Counted from the first letter of the stretch, positions 1 to 10,259 are shown. The stretch is 64,000 nucleotides of DNA from Microbacterium sp. 4R-513 (GCF_011046485.1 NZ_CP049256.1:186001-250000); one strand, 5' to 3'. Notes: generated by a model not told the origin, from the sequence alone. Made by a program: numbers and translations.

Positions 1-292
1 CCTCGAGGCGGAGCCCCGGCATCCGTCGTCCCGCCGCCTCGAACGCGTGGGCGATGGAGCGCACGACGAGGTTCGAGGCGTCGCGCGGCACGTCGCCCGC
101 TCCCTCGCCCGCGACCTCGATCTCGAGGCGGTCGTCCGGCAGCGCCGTGACGACGAGCTCGTCGTAGACGCTCAGCGCGAGGCCGAGCGTGTCGAAGCCG
201 GGACCGAGGTTCGCGCTCGTCGCGGGCACACGCACGACGACCGCGCGCCCTTCGACGGGCTGCCGGACCGGCTCGGAGAGGGCTGCGCTCAC
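1..292 (-). CDS. thrB: homoserine kinase ThrB (partial, 3' end outside window)
   Basis: Phosphorylates homoserine to O-phosphohomoserine, the substrate of the adjacent threonine synthase. About 97 N-terminal codons are visible. The GHMP-kinase N-terminal motif [18 protein letters not shown] is clear near residues 24-41. The start is GTG at 292, overlapping the thrC stop by 4 bp (GTGA), so [11 protein letters not shown] is coupled in the hom-thrC-thrB operon. The C-terminal two thirds lie beyond the window edge, so it is truncated only by the sequence cut. Confidence 0.93.
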   Translation of the reverse strand, partial: MSAALSEPVRQPVEGRAVVVRVPATSANLGPGFDTLGLALSVYDELVVTALPDDRLEIEVAGEGAGDVPRDASNLVVRSIAHAFEAAGRRMPGLRLE

Positions 293-1380
293 TCGGTCGC
301 CCCGACGGGGACGAGGTCGAGGACGGATGCCACCTCCGACGTCGTCGCGTCGACCACGGTCGGCTCGACCGTCGTGCCGTCCGCGTTGCGCAGAGCCCAC
401 TGCGGGTCCTTCAGGCCGTGGCCGGTCACCGTCAGCACGACGCGCGATCCCTGCGGCACGATGCCCGCCTCGACGCGGTCGAGGAGGCCCGCGACGCTGA
501 TCGCCGACGCCGGCTCGACGAAGATGCCGACCTCGCCCGCGAGGAGCTTCTGCGCCGCGAGGATCCGGTCGTCGTCGATCGCACCGAAGTAGCCGTCGGT
601 CGCCTCGCGCGCGTCGAGGGCGAGGTGCCACGATGCCGGGTTGCCGATGCGGATCGCACTCGCGACGGTCTCGGGGTTCTTCACGACCGCTCCGGTCACG
701 AGCGGAGCCGAGCCCTCGGCCTGGAAGCCGAACATGCGCGGCACGCGCGTGGAGACGCCGGCCTCGGCCTCTTCCGTATAGCCGCGGGTGTAGGCGGTGT
801 AGTTGCCGGCGTTGCCCACGGGGATGAAGTGGAAGTCGGGAGCGTCGCCCAGCTGCTCGACGATCTCGTACGCCGCGGTCTTCTGACCGTCGATGCGGTC
901 GGGGTTGACCGAGTTCACGAGGTGCACCGGGTAGTTGTCGGCGAGCTCGCGCGCGATCTCGAGGCAGTCGTCGAAGTTGCCGCGGATCTGGATGAGACGT
1001 CCGTTGTGCGCGACGGCCTGGCTGAGCTTGCCCATCGCGATCTTGCCCTCAGGCACGAGGACGGCGGCCGTGATGCCGGCGTGGGCCGCATAGGCGGCCG
1101 CCGAGGCCGACGTGTTGCCCGTCGAGGCGCAGATGACGGCCTTCGCCCCGTGCTCGATCGCGCGCGAGACGGCGACCGTCATGCCGCGGTCCTTGAATGA
1201 GCCGGTCGGGTTCATGCCCTCGAACTTGACCCAGACGTCGGTGCCGGTGCGGCGCGACAGAGCCGGGGCGGGGAGGAGCGGGGTGCCGCCCTCGCCGAGG
1301 GTGACGACGGTCGAGGCATCCGTGACGCCCAGACGATCGGCGTACTCGCGGAGGACTCCGCGCCAGACGTGTGCTGCCAT
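289..1380 (-). CDS. thrC: threonine synthase
   Basis: PLP enzyme that converts O-phosphohomoserine to threonine. The 363 residues match the usual actinobacterial length. The PLP lysine is K63 in GSFKDRGM, and the glycine-rich phosphate loop is [10 protein letters not shown]. It begins 5 bp after the hom stop and overlaps thrB by 4 bp, so it is the middle gene of hom-thrC-thrB. Cytoplasmic. Threonine, with the ACT-domain enzyme Hom upstream, gives the expected feedback control point; no attenuator is visible between the genes. Confidence 0.96.
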   Translation of the reverse strand: MAAHVWRGVLREYADRLGVTDASTVVTLGEGGTPLLPAPALSRRTGTDVWVKFEGMNPTGSFKDRGMTVAVSRAIEHGAKAVICASTGNTSASAAAYAAHAGITAAVLVPEGKIAMGKLSQAVAHNGRLIQIRGNFDDCLEIARELADNYPVHLVNSVNPDRIDGQKTAAYEIVEQLGDAPDFHFIPVGNAGNYTAYTRGYTEEAEAGVSTRVPRMFGFQAEGSAPLVTGAVVKNPETVASAIRIGNPASWHLALDAREATDGYFGAIDDDRILAAQKLLAGEVGIFVEPASAISVAGLLDRVEAGIVPQGSRVVLTVTGHGLKDPQWALRNADGTTVEPTVVDATTSEVASVLDLVPVGATE

Positions 1381-1385
1381 GTCGG

Positions 1386-2735
1386 TCAGTCTCCTTCTAC
1401 ACGCAGGACCGAGACGACGCGCTCCACGACGCCGCTCGCGGCGAGCCGTTCGACGGTCTCGCTGAGGTCCTGTTCCAGGGCCTTGTGGGTTCCGATGACG
1501 AGTCGCGCGACTCCGCCCAGGTCGTCGCCGCGGGTGGACGGATCGGCGGCCGAGCCCGTCGAGGCGTCGTGGACGACCGTCTGCTCGAGGGTCGCGATCG
1601 AGACGCGGCCCTCGCTGAGGATGCCGGCGACCCGCGCCAGCACGCCGGGCTCGTCGTCGACCTCGAGCGTGATCTGGTAGCTCGTGGTCACGCGGCCGAT
1701 CTCGACGATCGGGAGGTTCGCGAGGGTGGACTCCCCCACGCCGACGCCGCCGGCGATGTGCCGGCGCGCCGCCGAGACGACGTCGCCGAGCACGGCCGAC
1801 GCCGTCTGCACGCCGCCGGCGCCCGCGCCGTAGAACATGAGGTTGCCGGCGGCCTCGGCCTGCACGAAGACCGCGTTGTTGGCGCCGTGCACGCTCGCCA
1901 GGGGGTGCTCACGCCTGATCAGTGCGGGGTAGACCCGGACCGAGATCGACTCGCCGGATGCCCCCGCCAGGCGCTCGCAGACCGCGAGGAGCTTGACGAC
2001 GTAGCCGGCGTGGCGCGCGGCATCCATCATCGACTTGTCGATGCCGGTGATGCCTTCGCGGTGGACGCACTCGAGGGGGACGGTCGTGTGGAAGGCGAGG
2101 CTCGCGAGGATCGCCGCCTTCTGCGCGGCGTCGTAGCCCTCGATGTCGGCGGTGGGGTCGGCCTCGGCGTAGCCGAGCCGCTGAGCGTCGGCGAGGACGT
2201 CGGAGAGCTCGGCGCCCTCGGTGTCCATGCGGTCGAGGATGTAGTTCGTCGTGCCGTTGACGATGCCCATGATGCGCTGCACGCGGTCGCCGGCCAGCGA
2301 GTCGCGGAGCGGCCGGATGATGGGGATGGCACCGGCGGCGGCGGCCTCGTAGTAGACCTCCGCGCCGACCTGGTCGGCGGCGTCGAAGATCTCGGGTCCG
2401 TGCGTCGCGAGGAGCGCCTTGTTCGCCGTGACGACGTCCGCCCCCGAGTTGATCGCCTGCAGGAGGTACGTGCGAGCCGGCTCGATGCCGCCCATGAGCT
2501 CGATGACGATGTCGGAGCCCACGATGAGGGGCTCGACATCGGTCGTGAACAGCTCCCGGGGCAGGTCGACGTCCCGCGGCGCGTCCAGGTCGCGCACGGC
2601 GATGCCGGCGAGCTCGAGCGTCGCGCCGGCACGGTCGGCGAGCTCGTCACCGTGGCGCAGCAAGAGCGCCGCGACCTGCGAGCCCACGGCTCCAGCCCCC
2701 AGCAGTGCGACGCGCAGACGGCGGTAGTCGGTCAC
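1386..2735 (-). CDS. hom: homoserine dehydrogenase
   Basis: NAD(P)-dependent reduction of aspartate semialdehyde to homoserine, the branch point to threonine and methionine. 449 residues from a GTG start at 2735 that overlaps the lysA stop by 4 bp. The Rossmann motif GAGAVGSQ lies at residues 13-20, the family signature [11 protein letters not shown] is central, and a C-terminal ACT domain ([16 protein letters not shown], roughly residues 360-435) is the known site of threonine feedback inhibition. A longer reading frame continues upstream through lysA but is a high-GC shadow; the GTGA overlap decides the start. Confidence 0.95.
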   Translation of the reverse strand: MTDYRRLRVALLGAGAVGSQVAALLLRHGDELADRAGATLELAGIAVRDLDAPRDVDLPRELFTTDVEPLIVGSDIVIELMGGIEPARTYLLQAINSGADVVTANKALLATHGPEIFDAADQVGAEVYYEAAAAGAIPIIRPLRDSLAGDRVQRIMGIVNGTTNYILDRMDTEGAELSDVLADAQRLGYAEADPTADIEGYDAAQKAAILASLAFHTTVPLECVHREGITGIDKSMMDAARHAGYVVKLLAVCERLAGASGESISVRVYPALIRREHPLASVHGANNAVFVQAEAAGNLMFYGAGAGGVQTASAVLGDVVSAARRHIAGGVGVGESTLANLPIVEIGRVTTSYQITLEVDDEPGVLARVAGILSEGRVSIATLEQTVVHDASTGSAADPSTRGDDLGGVARLVIGTHKALEQDLSETVERLAASGVVERVVSVLRVEGD

Positions 2736-4213
2736 TTCGCCTCCGCGTTTCGTCGCGCGTGCGTCTCGCTCGACGATCGCCGCTCGTCCAGTACCGGCAT
2801 GTCGTTCCCTTCCATCGGAATGGCGGTGAGGCCCGCGTCGCGCGCGAGGAGGTCTTCGACCGTCTCGCCCCGCACGATGACGCGCGCCTCTCCCCCGCGC
2901 AGCGCCACGACGGGCGGCCGAGGGACGAAGTTGTAGTTGCTCGACAGCGAGAAGCAGTAGGCCCCGGTGGCAGGCACCGCGAGGAGGTCGCCCGGCGCGA
3001 CGTCGCCCGGCAGGTACTCGGCATCCACCACGATGTCGCCCGACTCGCAGTGCTTCCCGACGACGCGCGAGAGGGCAGGCTCGGCGTCGCTCGTGCGTGA
3101 CGCGAGGCGCGCGGAGTACTGCGCACCGTAGAGCGCCGGCCGCGCGTTGTCGCTCATGCCGCCGTCGACGCTCACGTAGAGGCGCGTGAAGCTCTCGTCG
3201 ACCTCGACGGGCTTGGTCGTGCCGACCTCGTACAGGGTCACGCCGGCCTTGCCGACGATGGCGCGGCCCGGCTCGAAGGCGAGATTCGGGATCGGGATGC
3301 CGCGCACCGCGCACTCCTGTGCGACGGCGTCGACGATGCCGGTCGCGAGGGTCTCGATGGGCGTCGGATCGTCCTCCGGCCGGTAGGCGATGCCGAAGCC
3401 GCCGCCGAGGTTGAGGACCGGGATGTCGCCGCCCGCGAGGAGCTCGGCGTGCAGCTCGACGACGCGCGCGGCCGATTCGCGGAAGCCGGCCGTGCCGAAG
3501 ATCTGCGAGCCGATGTGGCAGTGCAGGCCCACGAACGAGAGCCCGTCCAGCTCGCGGATGCGGGCGACGGCGGCCGCGGCATCCTCGAGCGTGAATCCGA
3601 ACTTCTGGTCTTCGTGAGCGGTCGCGAGAAAGTCGTGCGTCTCGGCATGGACGCCGCTGTTGACGCGGACGAGAACGGCCTGCTGCGCGTCGCGACGCTC
3701 GACGATCGCGGCGAGGCGCTCGAGCTCGATCCAGCTGTCGATGACGATCGAGCCGATGCCGAGCTCGACGGCGCGCTCGAGCTCGGGGACGCTCTTGTTG
3801 TTGCCGTGGAAGCCGAGGCGTGCGGGATCGGCGCCCGCGGCCAGGGCCACGGCGAGCTCGCCGCCCGAGCAGACGTCGACGGCCAGGCCCTCGTCGGTCA
3901 CCCAGCGGACGAGCTCGGTCGAGAGGAAGGCCTTGCCGGCGTAGTAGACGCGCGCCTGCACGCCGTGCGCGGCCGCGGCGGACCGGAAGGCCGCGAGGGT
4001 GCGTCGCGCATGGTCGCGCACCTCGTCCTCGTCGAGGACGTAGAGCGGAGTGCCGAAGCGGTCGCGCAGCGTCGTGGCGGGGATGCCGCCGAGGCGCAGC
4101 ACTCCGTGCTCGTCGCGGTCGGCCGCTTGGGGCCAGACGTTGACCGCGAGCGAATTGACGTCATCCGGGACCGCCGGCCACGGAGTGGCTCGGCTCTGGG
4201 GGGCGGCGGACAC
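2732..4213 (-). CDS. lysA: diaminopimelate decarboxylase
   Basis: PLP fold-III decarboxylase that makes L-lysine from meso-diaminopimelate. Recognisable features are the PLP lysine in YYAGKAFL (about K94), the glycine loop GGGFGIAY, EPGRAIVGKAG and the cysteine motif CESGD. I chose GTG 4213 (493 aa, VSAAPQSRA...); a TTG at 4225 would add four residues. The N-terminus is about 40 residues longer than the shortest family members, as is common in Microbacteriaceae. It is followed by hom with a 4-bp overlap, joining lysine and threonine synthesis in one operon. Confidence 0.94.
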   Translation of the reverse strand: MSAAPQSRATPWPAVPDDVNSLAVNVWPQAADRDEHGVLRLGGIPATTLRDRFGTPLYVLDEDEVRDHARRTLAAFRSAAAAHGVQARVYYAGKAFLSTELVRWVTDEGLAVDVCSGGELAVALAAGADPARLGFHGNNKSVPELERAVELGIGSIVIDSWIELERLAAIVERRDAQQAVLVRVNSGVHAETHDFLATAHEDQKFGFTLEDAAAAVARIRELDGLSFVGLHCHIGSQIFGTAGFRESAARVVELHAELLAGGDIPVLNLGGGFGIAYRPEDDPTPIETLATGIVDAVAQECAVRGIPIPNLAFEPGRAIVGKAGVTLYEVGTTKPVEVDESFTRLYVSVDGGMSDNARPALYGAQYSARLASRTSDAEPALSRVVGKHCESGDIVVDAEYLPGDVAPGDLLAVPATGAYCFSLSSNYNFVPRPPVVALRGGEARVIVRGETVEDLLARDAGLTAIPMEGNDMPVLDERRSSSETHARRNAEAK

Positions 4214-4377
4214 AGCGGGTACCAATCGGTGGGGGCTTCGGCGCGACGTCTCCCGGGCCGGGCCGGAGGACGGATGCCGCGGCCGGTGGACTCACGCGCC
4301 GGGCAGTCCTTGCAGTCTAGGGCACCGCGTATGCCGCGCCTGGCCTGTGTTTCGGGGCGGGTCGGAGGCGCCGGCGC

Positions 4378-5202
4378 TCAGGCGCTGCAGGTGCCGTTCG
4401 CCTGCAGGGCGGGGTCGCTCGCGATGCGCCCGTCGACGTCGAAATCTGCCACCACCTGGTCGCCGTCGACCTTCACCTCGGTGAGCGTCAGCCCCGCCGG
4501 GATGTACTCGGCGATGCACACCGTGTAGTCCTTGAGCACCGTGTCGGCGATCGAGCCGAAGCGGGACTTCAGGTCGTCGGCCGAGACCTCCGCCCCCGCC
4601 AGCTGCAGGCGCGACGGAGTGAGCACGATGTCGCCGTCGGCTGCAGAGGGGGTCAGCGACACTCCGACGGGCACGGTGATCCCGAGGAACGTCAGTTCGG
4701 TCGACACCGTGACATCGGGTGCGGCGAGGGCCAGCGAGTCGACCGGGAAGTCCTGTACGTCTGCCAGGAGGGACTTGAGCTGTTCCTGGTCGAGGCGGAC
4801 GGTGGCCGTCGCGGCGTCGGCGGTGGGATCTCCCCGGAAGGCGATGCCCTGCGCGTGGACCGTGACGTCGCCCTGCAGCTGGCCGACCGACACGTCGTCG
4901 GACGACACCGTGACGTCGTCGAGCTTGCCCGCGATGAGCTGCGGGATCACGGTGCCCTGCACGTCCACGTCGACCTCCTGGTCGGCGGGGAGGGCCAGGT
5001 TCGTGACGATCTGGTCGCGGATCGTCTTCTCGACGAGCCCGCGCGCGATGCTCTCGCCGATGAACCACGCCGCGACGGCGAGGCCCACGACGATGACGGC
5101 GGCGAGGATCCACGGCCACGCCCGGTGCCGACGTCGAGGCTCCGGCGGCGCCGTCGTCCAATCCGGCAGAGGCTGGGTGGGCTGCGTGTCGCCGACGGTC
5201 AT
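4378..5202 (-). CDS. DUF2993 (LmeA-like) membrane-anchored lipid-binding-type protein
   Basis: 274 residues with a cytoplasmic Pro-rich N-terminus, one membrane helix at about residues 29-48 and an extracytoplasmic beta-rich domain. The region VDVDVQGTVIPQLIAGK followed by DVTVSSDDV is typical of DUF2993. The mycobacterial member LmeA acts in lipoglycan (lipomannan) maturation; that this protein does so is inference. It starts 3 bp after the argS stop, so it is co-transcribed with argS. The 164 bp to lysA may hold the lysA promoter, but I could not fix one. Confidence 0.85.
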   Translation of the reverse strand: MTVGDTQPTQPLPDWTTAPPEPRRRHRAWPWILAAVIVVGLAVAAWFIGESIARGLVEKTIRDQIVTNLALPADQEVDVDVQGTVIPQLIAGKLDDVTVSSDDVSVGQLQGDVTVHAQGIAFRGDPTADAATATVRLDQEQLKSLLADVQDFPVDSLALAAPDVTVSTELTFLGITVPVGVSLTPSAADGDIVLTPSRLQLAGAEVSADDLKSRFGSIADTVLKDYTVCIAEYIPAGLTLTEVKVDGDQVVADFDVDGRIASDPALQANGTCSA

Positions 5203-5205
5203 GTC

Positions 5206-6873
5206 CTACATCCGTTCCGGTGCCTGGACGCCGAGCAGGTCCAGGCCGTTGCGCAGCACCTGACCCGTCGCGTCGTTGAGCCACCGGCGTGTGCGGTGGA
5301 CGGTCTCGACCGGATCGTCTCCCTGGGGGATGACCCGGCAGTTGTCGTACCACCGGTGGTAGAGGCCCGCGAGCTCCTCGAGGTAGCGGGCGACACGGTG
5401 CGGCTCCCGCAGCTCGGCCGCGAACGCGACGATGCGCGGGAACTCCTGGAGCGCGCCGAGGAGTGCCGACTCGGTCTCGTGGTCGAGCAGCTCGGGCGCG
5501 AACTCCGAGCGGTCGACGCCGGATGCCTCCGCATTGCGCGTGACGTTGTGGGTGCGGGCGTGCGCGTACTGCACATAGAAGACCGGGTTGTCGTTCGTCC
5601 GCTTGCGCAGCAGCTCGGGGTCGAGCGTGAGGGGCGAGTCGGCCGGGTAGCGTCCGAGCGAGTAGCGCAGCGCGTCGGTGCCGAGCCATTCGCGCAGATC
5701 GTCCATCTCGATGATGTTCCCCGCACGCTTGGAGAGCCGCGCGCCGTTGATCGACACGAGCTGGCCGATGAGCACCTCGATGTCCTTGTCCGGGTCGTCG
5801 CCCGCGGCGCCCGCCAGCGCCCGCAGGCGGTGCACGTACCCGTGGTGATCGGCGCCCAGCAGGTAGATCTTGTGCGCGAAGCCCCGGTCGCCCTTGTTGA
5901 GGTAATAGGCCGCGTCCGCGGCGAAATACGTGTACTCGCCGTTGGAGCGACGGATGACGCGATCCTTGTCGTCGCCGAAGTCGGTCGTGCGCACCCACAC
6001 GGCGCCTTCGTCGTCGAAGACGTGGCCCTGCGCGCGGAGGCGGTCGACCGCCTCGTCGACGAGACTCGGCTCGCCGTTCGATCCCTTGGCGTGCAGCTCC
6101 CGCTCGGAGAACCACACGTCGAAGTGCACGTTGAACTGCTCGAGGGAGGACTGGAGCTCGCCGAGCTGGAACTCATACCCGAGGTCGCGCGCGACGACGA
6201 GCTGCTCCTCGGCCGCGAGGTCGAGGAGGTCGGGGCGCTTGGCCAGTACGCGACGCGCGAGCTCGTCGATGTAGGCGCCCGCGTACCCGTCTTCGGGGGT
6301 GGGCTCGCCCTTCGCGGCCGCGAGGACGGACCTGCCGAAGCGCTCCATCTGCGCGCCGGCGTCGTTGATGTAGAACTCACGCGCCACCGTCGCGCCGCTG
6401 GCGAGGAGCAGGCGGGCGATGGAGTCGCCGAGCGCCGCCCACCGCGTGTGGCCGATGTGAAGCGGACCCGTCGGGTTGGCGCTCACGAACTCGACGTTGA
6501 TCGTGTTGCCCCGCTGGCTGTCGTTCGTGCCGAAGGCGGCGCCGGCGTCGACGATCGTCTTGGCCAGGGCGCCGGCGGCCGCGGCATCCAGGCGGATGTT
6601 GATGAATCCGGGGCCGGCCACCTCGACGCTCGCGACGCCGGGGGTCTCGGCGAGCCGCCCGGCGATCTCGGCCGCGAACTCGCGCGGGTTGGCTCCGACG
6701 ACCTTCGCCAGCTTGAGCGCCGCATTGGATGCCCAATCGCCGTGGTCGCGGTTCTTGGGCCGCTCGAGCGGCAGCTCCGACGCCGTGACGCCCTCACCGG
6801 AACCGGGGCGTCGCGCCTCCGCGAGGGGGACGATGACGGCGGCGAGGGCGGCGGAGAGTTCGTCAGGAGTCAT
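5206..6873 (-). CDS. argS: arginine--tRNA ligase
   Basis: Charges tRNA-Arg. 555 residues. The class I signatures are HIGH at 139-142 (in [11 protein letters not shown]) and the KMSKS-equivalent RLSKRAGN. An N-terminal Add-1 domain precedes the catalytic core and the DALR anticodon-binding domain follows. It is the first gene of the argS-lysA-hom-thrC-thrB cluster, an order typical of Actinobacteria. A -10 box TAGAAT lies 9 nt before the ATG, so the mRNA is nearly leaderless. The promoter sits in an extreme G-rich tract. Confidence 0.97.
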   Translation of the reverse strand: MTPDELSAALAAVIVPLAEARRPGSGEGVTASELPLERPKNRDHGDWASNAALKLAKVVGANPREFAAEIAGRLAETPGVASVEVAGPGFINIRLDAAAAGALAKTIVDAGAAFGTNDSQRGNTINVEFVSANPTGPLHIGHTRWAALGDSIARLLLASGATVAREFYINDAGAQMERFGRSVLAAAKGEPTPEDGYAGAYIDELARRVLAKRPDLLDLAAEEQLVVARDLGYEFQLGELQSSLEQFNVHFDVWFSERELHAKGSNGEPSLVDEAVDRLRAQGHVFDDEGAVWVRTTDFGDDKDRVIRRSNGEYTYFAADAAYYLNKGDRGFAHKIYLLGADHHGYVHRLRALAGAAGDDPDKDIEVLIGQLVSINGARLSKRAGNIIEMDDLREWLGTDALRYSLGRYPADSPLTLDPELLRKRTNDNPVFYVQYAHARTHNVTRNAEASGVDRSEFAPELLDHETESALLGALQEFPRIVAFAAELREPHRVARYLEELAGLYHRWYDNCRVIPQGDDPVETVHRTRRWLNDATGQVLRNGLDLLGVQAPERM

Positions 6874-6882
6874 AGCCCGCCA

Positions 6883-6888
6883 ATTCTA
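6883..6888 (-). promoter_or_regulatory. -10 box of argS operon
   Basis: TAGAAT on the minus strand, 9 nt before the argS ATG. A TSS about 7 nt downstream leaves almost no leader. The -35 position falls in the polypurine tract. Confidence 0.6.
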
Positions 6889-6905
6889 CGGGCGAGCGCG
6901 CGCCG

Positions 6906-6954
6906 CCCCCTCTCCCCACCTCCCCTCCCCTCCCCCGCCTCCCCTCCCCTCCCC
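6906..6954 (-). repeat. polypurine G-run tract (potential G-quadruplex) upstream of argS
   Basis: On the argS coding strand this is almost pure purine, with at least eight runs of four or more G separated by single A or short spacers. It covers the expected -35 region and about 45 bp upstream. The remaining intergenic DNA (6955-7059) shows no gene. Confidence 0.75.
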
Positions 6955-7059
6955 TTCGCTCGGCCGCCGAAACCACCGACTCACGACTCAGCCGCTGCAT
7001 CCACCCCCTCCCCACACAGCGGCTCGGCCGCGGATGAGTGGGTTCGGGGCACATCCCGC

Positions 7060-8079
7060 CTAGGGTCGGCCCCGCGAGAAGGTGGGAGGCGGCACGACGG
7101 GGCCGCCGGGCGGCCGGACGCCGAAGGAAGCCAGCCGTCGGCGGAAGGCTTCGAGATCGCGTAGATCGTCCGCATCCCAGCGGATGACGCGGCGGCCGGT
7201 GCGTCCGCGGATGTCGTCCTCGCGCCGCTTCTCGGCGAGCACCACCGCGCGCGCGTCTGCTCCGTCGGGCTGAGCGGCATCGGCGTACTTGGCCTTGCCG
7301 TCGACTTCCGCCCACACGTCCACGTCGTCCAAGCCCAGGTCGATGTCGTAGTACCCGCAGTCATGCGGGACACGCACCTGGAGCCGCGGCGGTGCGAAGC
7401 CCAGGAGGTGAAGGTTGAGGCGGCTCACGCTCTCGAGGGTCGACTCGGCGCGACCGTCCGCGAATCCCAGCACCCACCGCGCCTGGATCACGCCGCGCGC
7501 ACCATTGCGCAACGCCGATCGAGTGCCGACCTCGACCCGGAGCAACTCGGCCGCCATGTCGTCGTACTTCCGCACCGAGTCATCCCAGGCCACCAGGTGC
7601 AGGGCTGCATCGGCGAGTGCGACAGCCGACTGGAGTGGAAGCCGGCCGATGAGGTCGGCGACAGTGCGAGCCAGACCGGTGACGGGGATCCCGCTCACCG
7701 CGTCGCGATCGCCCTCGACGCTGAGGTCGTGGCGCGCGACGGCCCTTCCGGCGACGACACCGTGCGCGGTCGGCCCGGAGACGTGAACGCGCTGCGGGTG
7801 GTATCGGTAGAGAGGCAGTCCCCACAGCACCGCCGCCGAAGTGTGGGAGAGCACGACGTCGCCCTCACGCATGGCCCGCGCGGTCGCGATGGCCCGGGCG
7901 GCGTGCCGTTGCTCGATGAACCATCCGGCCCAGGTCGCGGCATCCACGTACCACCCGCGGTGCGCGACGATCATCGTCCCGTCGGCGACCGCCGCCCGAA
8001 GGCGATCGCGCCCCATGCCGCGCTGCATCCGCAACGCCGCCGCGGACAGAATCCGCGCCCCGACGAGGTCGACATCCAT
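7060..8079 (-). CDS. AbiEi-antitoxin-like / DUF559-like protein, function unknown
   Basis: 339 residues. The N-terminus (about 1-110) resembles the winged-helix AbiEi-antitoxin-like region common in actinobacterial orphan proteins (RLRAAVADGTMIVAHRGWYV). The C-terminal quarter looks like a DUF559/Vsr-type PD-(D/E)xK fold: YDIDLGLDDVDVWAEVDGK contains a D...ExDGK arrangement that could be catalytic. No toxin partner gene adjoins it. Start ATG 8079 is supported by a -10-like box 6 nt upstream; a longer in-frame extension to 8256 is not. The 268 bp upstream (8080-8347) holds two short CCGGTCCGCCGCCC direct repeats and otherwise nothing. Confidence 0.75.
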   Translation of the reverse strand: MDVDLVGARILSAAALRMQRGMGRDRLRAAVADGTMIVAHRGWYVDAATWAGWFIEQRHAARAIATARAMREGDVVLSHTSAAVLWGLPLYRYHPQRVHVSGPTAHGVVAGRAVARHDLSVEGDRDAVSGIPVTGLARTVADLIGRLPLQSAVALADAALHLVAWDDSVRKYDDMAAELLRVEVGTRSALRNGARGVIQARWVLGFADGRAESTLESVSRLNLHLLGFAPPRLQVRVPHDCGYYDIDLGLDDVDVWAEVDGKAKYADAAQPDGADARAVVLAEKRREDDIRGRTGRRVIRWDADDLRDLEAFRRRLASFGVRPPGGPVVPPPTFSRGRP

Positions 8080-8085
8080 CCCGCG

Positions 8086-8091
8086 AGTCTG
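8086..8091 (-). promoter_or_regulatory. -10 box (CAGACT), leaderless start of the DUF559-like gene
   Basis: CAGACT on the minus strand ends 6 nt before ATG 8079, the same spacing as many other genes in this window. Confidence 0.45.
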
Positions 8092-8347
8092 CGCGGGGAC
8101 AGTCGTTTGGCCGGGCGAACCGGTCGGTCCTGTGCGCCGGCGTCGGCAGCCCCGTCCTGTGGAGGACCCCACGCGTGGCCGGTCCGCCGCCCTTCCGTGC
8201 CCGGTCCGCCGCCCCTCCGGCGCCGAACCCACACGTCGATGCGCCACCCGCTGCACTCAAGCGGGATGCGAAGGGCGTCTGGGGCGCGGATGGGTGGTTT
8301 TCGGCGACCGGGGCGCGGGCCAGAGCGCGCCGGGCAGGAGGGGTGTG

Positions 8348-9211
8348 TCAGGCGAGCTGGACGAGGGCGGCGGGGTCGTCGGCCGCGGGATCGGATGCCT
8401 CGGCCCACAGCGGCTCGCGGGGCGCCTCGCCCTCGAGGCCGTCGCCGGACGCGTCATCCGGCATGACCATCGCGTCGACGCGCATGCGCTTGAGGCCGAC
8501 ATAGCCGCCGTGGTAGCTGAGGAAGGCGCAGTCCGCGGCATCCCGACCCGTTGCAATCCGCACGAGCGAACGCCGGTTCGCGAGGCGCGTCGCGTCGATG
8601 ACGTACCAGGCGCCGTCGCAGTACGCCTCGGCGACGGCGTGGAAGTCCATCGGCCGCAGACCCGGTGCGAAGCACGCGGCGTAGCGGGCCGGCATGTCCA
8701 TCGCCCGCAGGAGCGCGATCACGACGTGCGCGTAGTCACGGCATACGCCCTGCCCTGTCATGAGGGTGGTCACGGCGCTGTCGGTGCCCTGGCTGAGCCC
8801 CGGCGTGTACGTCGTGCTCGTCGCGACGAAGTCGCTGACGGCTGCGATGAGGTCGTAGCCGTGAAGCCCCTTGAACTGCCGGCGAGCCTGGGAGAAGACC
8901 TCGTCGGACTGGCAGTAGCGGCTCGGACGGAGGTACGTGATGGCCTCGAGGTCGCTCGTGCGGCTCGCCGACATCTGCCCCTCGACGGTCGCCTGATAAC
9001 GCACTTCGAGACGCCCGGCCTCGCCCGTGAGGCGGTGCAGACGACTGCCGGACTGGTCGACGATCTCGGTCGGCGTGTACACGCGATCGCCCTGTGTGAA
9101 CGTCAGTTCCTCGCTCACGACGGGCACCTGCTGGGCGGCCGTGATCTGGAAGATGAGGTCGACGGACGACCCCAGTTCGAGGTCGAGTTCAGCGGTCACG
9201 AGGCGTTGCAC
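8348..9211 (-). CDS. transglutaminase-like cysteine protease/crosslinking-fold protein
   Basis: 287 residues from GTG 9211 (VQRLVTAELDL). An N-terminal beta domain (bacterial transglutaminase-like N-terminal region, about 1-95) is followed by a transglutaminase core with the triad C157 (GQGVCRDYAHV), H191 (MDFHAVAEAY) and D206 (VIDATRLA). No signal peptide, so probably cytoplasmic. Proteins of this class act as thiol proteases or amidases; the substrate is unknown. A longer reading frame to 9544 is Pro/Arg-rich shadow sequence and was left out. Confidence 0.85.
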   Translation of the reverse strand: MQRLVTAELDLELGSSVDLIFQITAAQQVPVVSEELTFTQGDRVYTPTEIVDQSGSRLHRLTGEAGRLEVRYQATVEGQMSASRTSDLEAITYLRPSRYCQSDEVFSQARRQFKGLHGYDLIAAVSDFVATSTTYTPGLSQGTDSAVTTLMTGQGVCRDYAHVVIALLRAMDMPARYAACFAPGLRPMDFHAVAEAYCDGAWYVIDATRLANRRSLVRIATGRDAADCAFLSYHGGYVGLKRMRVDAMVMPDDASGDGLEGEAPREPLWAEASDPAADDPAALVQLA

Positions 9212-9370
9212 CGAAGTATCCTCGCACGCCGGACAGACCCCTTTCTGCGGGGCTGTTGAACGCTTGCCGGGCGGCTGCTGGGAGCGGTTCCGCACGGGAG
9301 GGGACGGATGCCTCTGACCGGCGGTTTTCCGCGGGAGAACCGCCGATGTGGCGATCTTGTGAACTTGACG

Positions 9371-9376
9371 TACACT
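9371..9376 (+). promoter_or_regulatory. -10 box (TACACT) of SGNH hydrolase gene
   Basis: TACACT ends 7 nt before GTG 9384, predicting a leaderless transcript. No convincing -35 is seen. Confidence 0.5.
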
Positions 9377-9383
9377 CGCCCGC

Positions 9384-10172
9384 GTGAACCCGCACGGACG
9401 CCCCCGCGCGCGGCGTCCGGTGTGGCTCGTCTGCGGCCTCCTGGCCGCCGTCGCCGTCGTGTGCGCGGTAGGCGCCTGGCGAGCGTGGGCCAACCCCGTC
9501 GAACCGGTCGCTCCGGTCGCGCGGGCCGAGGCCGTGGCCATCACCCCCGCACCCCTCTCGCTGCCCGACGATCCGACCGTCCTCGTGTTCGGCGACTCCT
9601 GGACCTACGGCTCCGCGGCCACCGTGCCGACGCTCGGGTACGCCTATCTCCTCGGGCAGACGCTCGGGTGGAACACCGTCGTCGACGGCGTCCGCGGAAG
9701 CGGCTACCTCAAGCCGGGCCTCGACGGCGGCAGCTTCGGCGAGCGCATCGCGCAGCTCGACCCGGCCCTCGATCCCGATCTCGTGATCGTCGAGGGGTCG
9801 ATCAACGACCGGCGCCTCTACCCCACCGGGTACCGCGAAGCGGTCACCGCCGCGTGGAACGCGCTCGCCGGACTCTACCCCGACGCGCAGTTCGTGATCC
9901 TCGGACCCGCGCCCCAGGTTCTTCCGGTCGAGAAGCCGACCGCCGCGATCGACGGCGATCTGCGCGACCTCGCGAGCGCCCGGGGCTGGTCGTACGTCTC
10001 CCCCATCGCCGAGGACTGGATCACCGAGGCGAACTACGCCACGGTCATCGACACGTCGGAGATCGGCCGCGATCACCCGTCGACGGAGGGGCACGCCTAC
10101 CTGGCGCAGCGACTCGCCGACGACCTGCAGCGCCTCGCCGAGGGCAACGGGGTCACCGCCGACGCCGGCTGA
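9384..10172 (+). CDS. SGNH/GDSL-family hydrolase, membrane-anchored or secreted
   Basis: 262 residues. A basic N-terminus and hydrophobic stretch (about residues 12-34) form a signal anchor or signal peptide. The SGNH fold follows: block I FGDSWTYG with nucleophile S72, block III SINDRR supplying the oxyanion Asn, and block V DHPSTEGHAY with the Asp/His pair. Such enzymes are extracytoplasmic esterases or lipases; the substrate cannot be deduced. Start GTG 9384 fits the leaderless promoter. It is divergent from the transglutaminase gene and ends in a strong terminator shared with the tRNA gene. Confidence 0.85.
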   Translation: MNPHGRPRARRPVWLVCGLLAAVAVVCAVGAWRAWANPVEPVAPVARAEAVAITPAPLSLPDDPTVLVFGDSWTYGSAATVPTLGYAYLLGQTLGWNTVVDGVRGSGYLKPGLDGGSFGERIAQLDPALDPDLVIVEGSINDRRLYPTGYREAVTAAWNALAGLYPDAQFVILGPAPQVLPVEKPTAAIDGDLRDLASARGWSYVSPIAEDWITEANYATVIDTSEIGRDHPSTEGHAYLAQRLADDLQRLAEGNGVTADAG

Positions 10173-10223
10173 GAGCCGGCGCCGGCACGATCCGCGGCAT
10201 CGCCGATCCCCCGCGGAGACGGC

Positions 10224-10253
10224 TGAAGGCCGCCCCTCACGGGGCGGCCTTCA
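10224..10253. terminator. bidirectional Rho-independent terminator
   Basis: A perfect 13-bp stem (TGAAGGCCGCCCC/GGGGCGGCCTTCA) with a TCAC loop separates the rightward SGNH gene from the leftward tRNA gene. Confidence 0.9.
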
Positions 10254-10259
10254 CGCACG

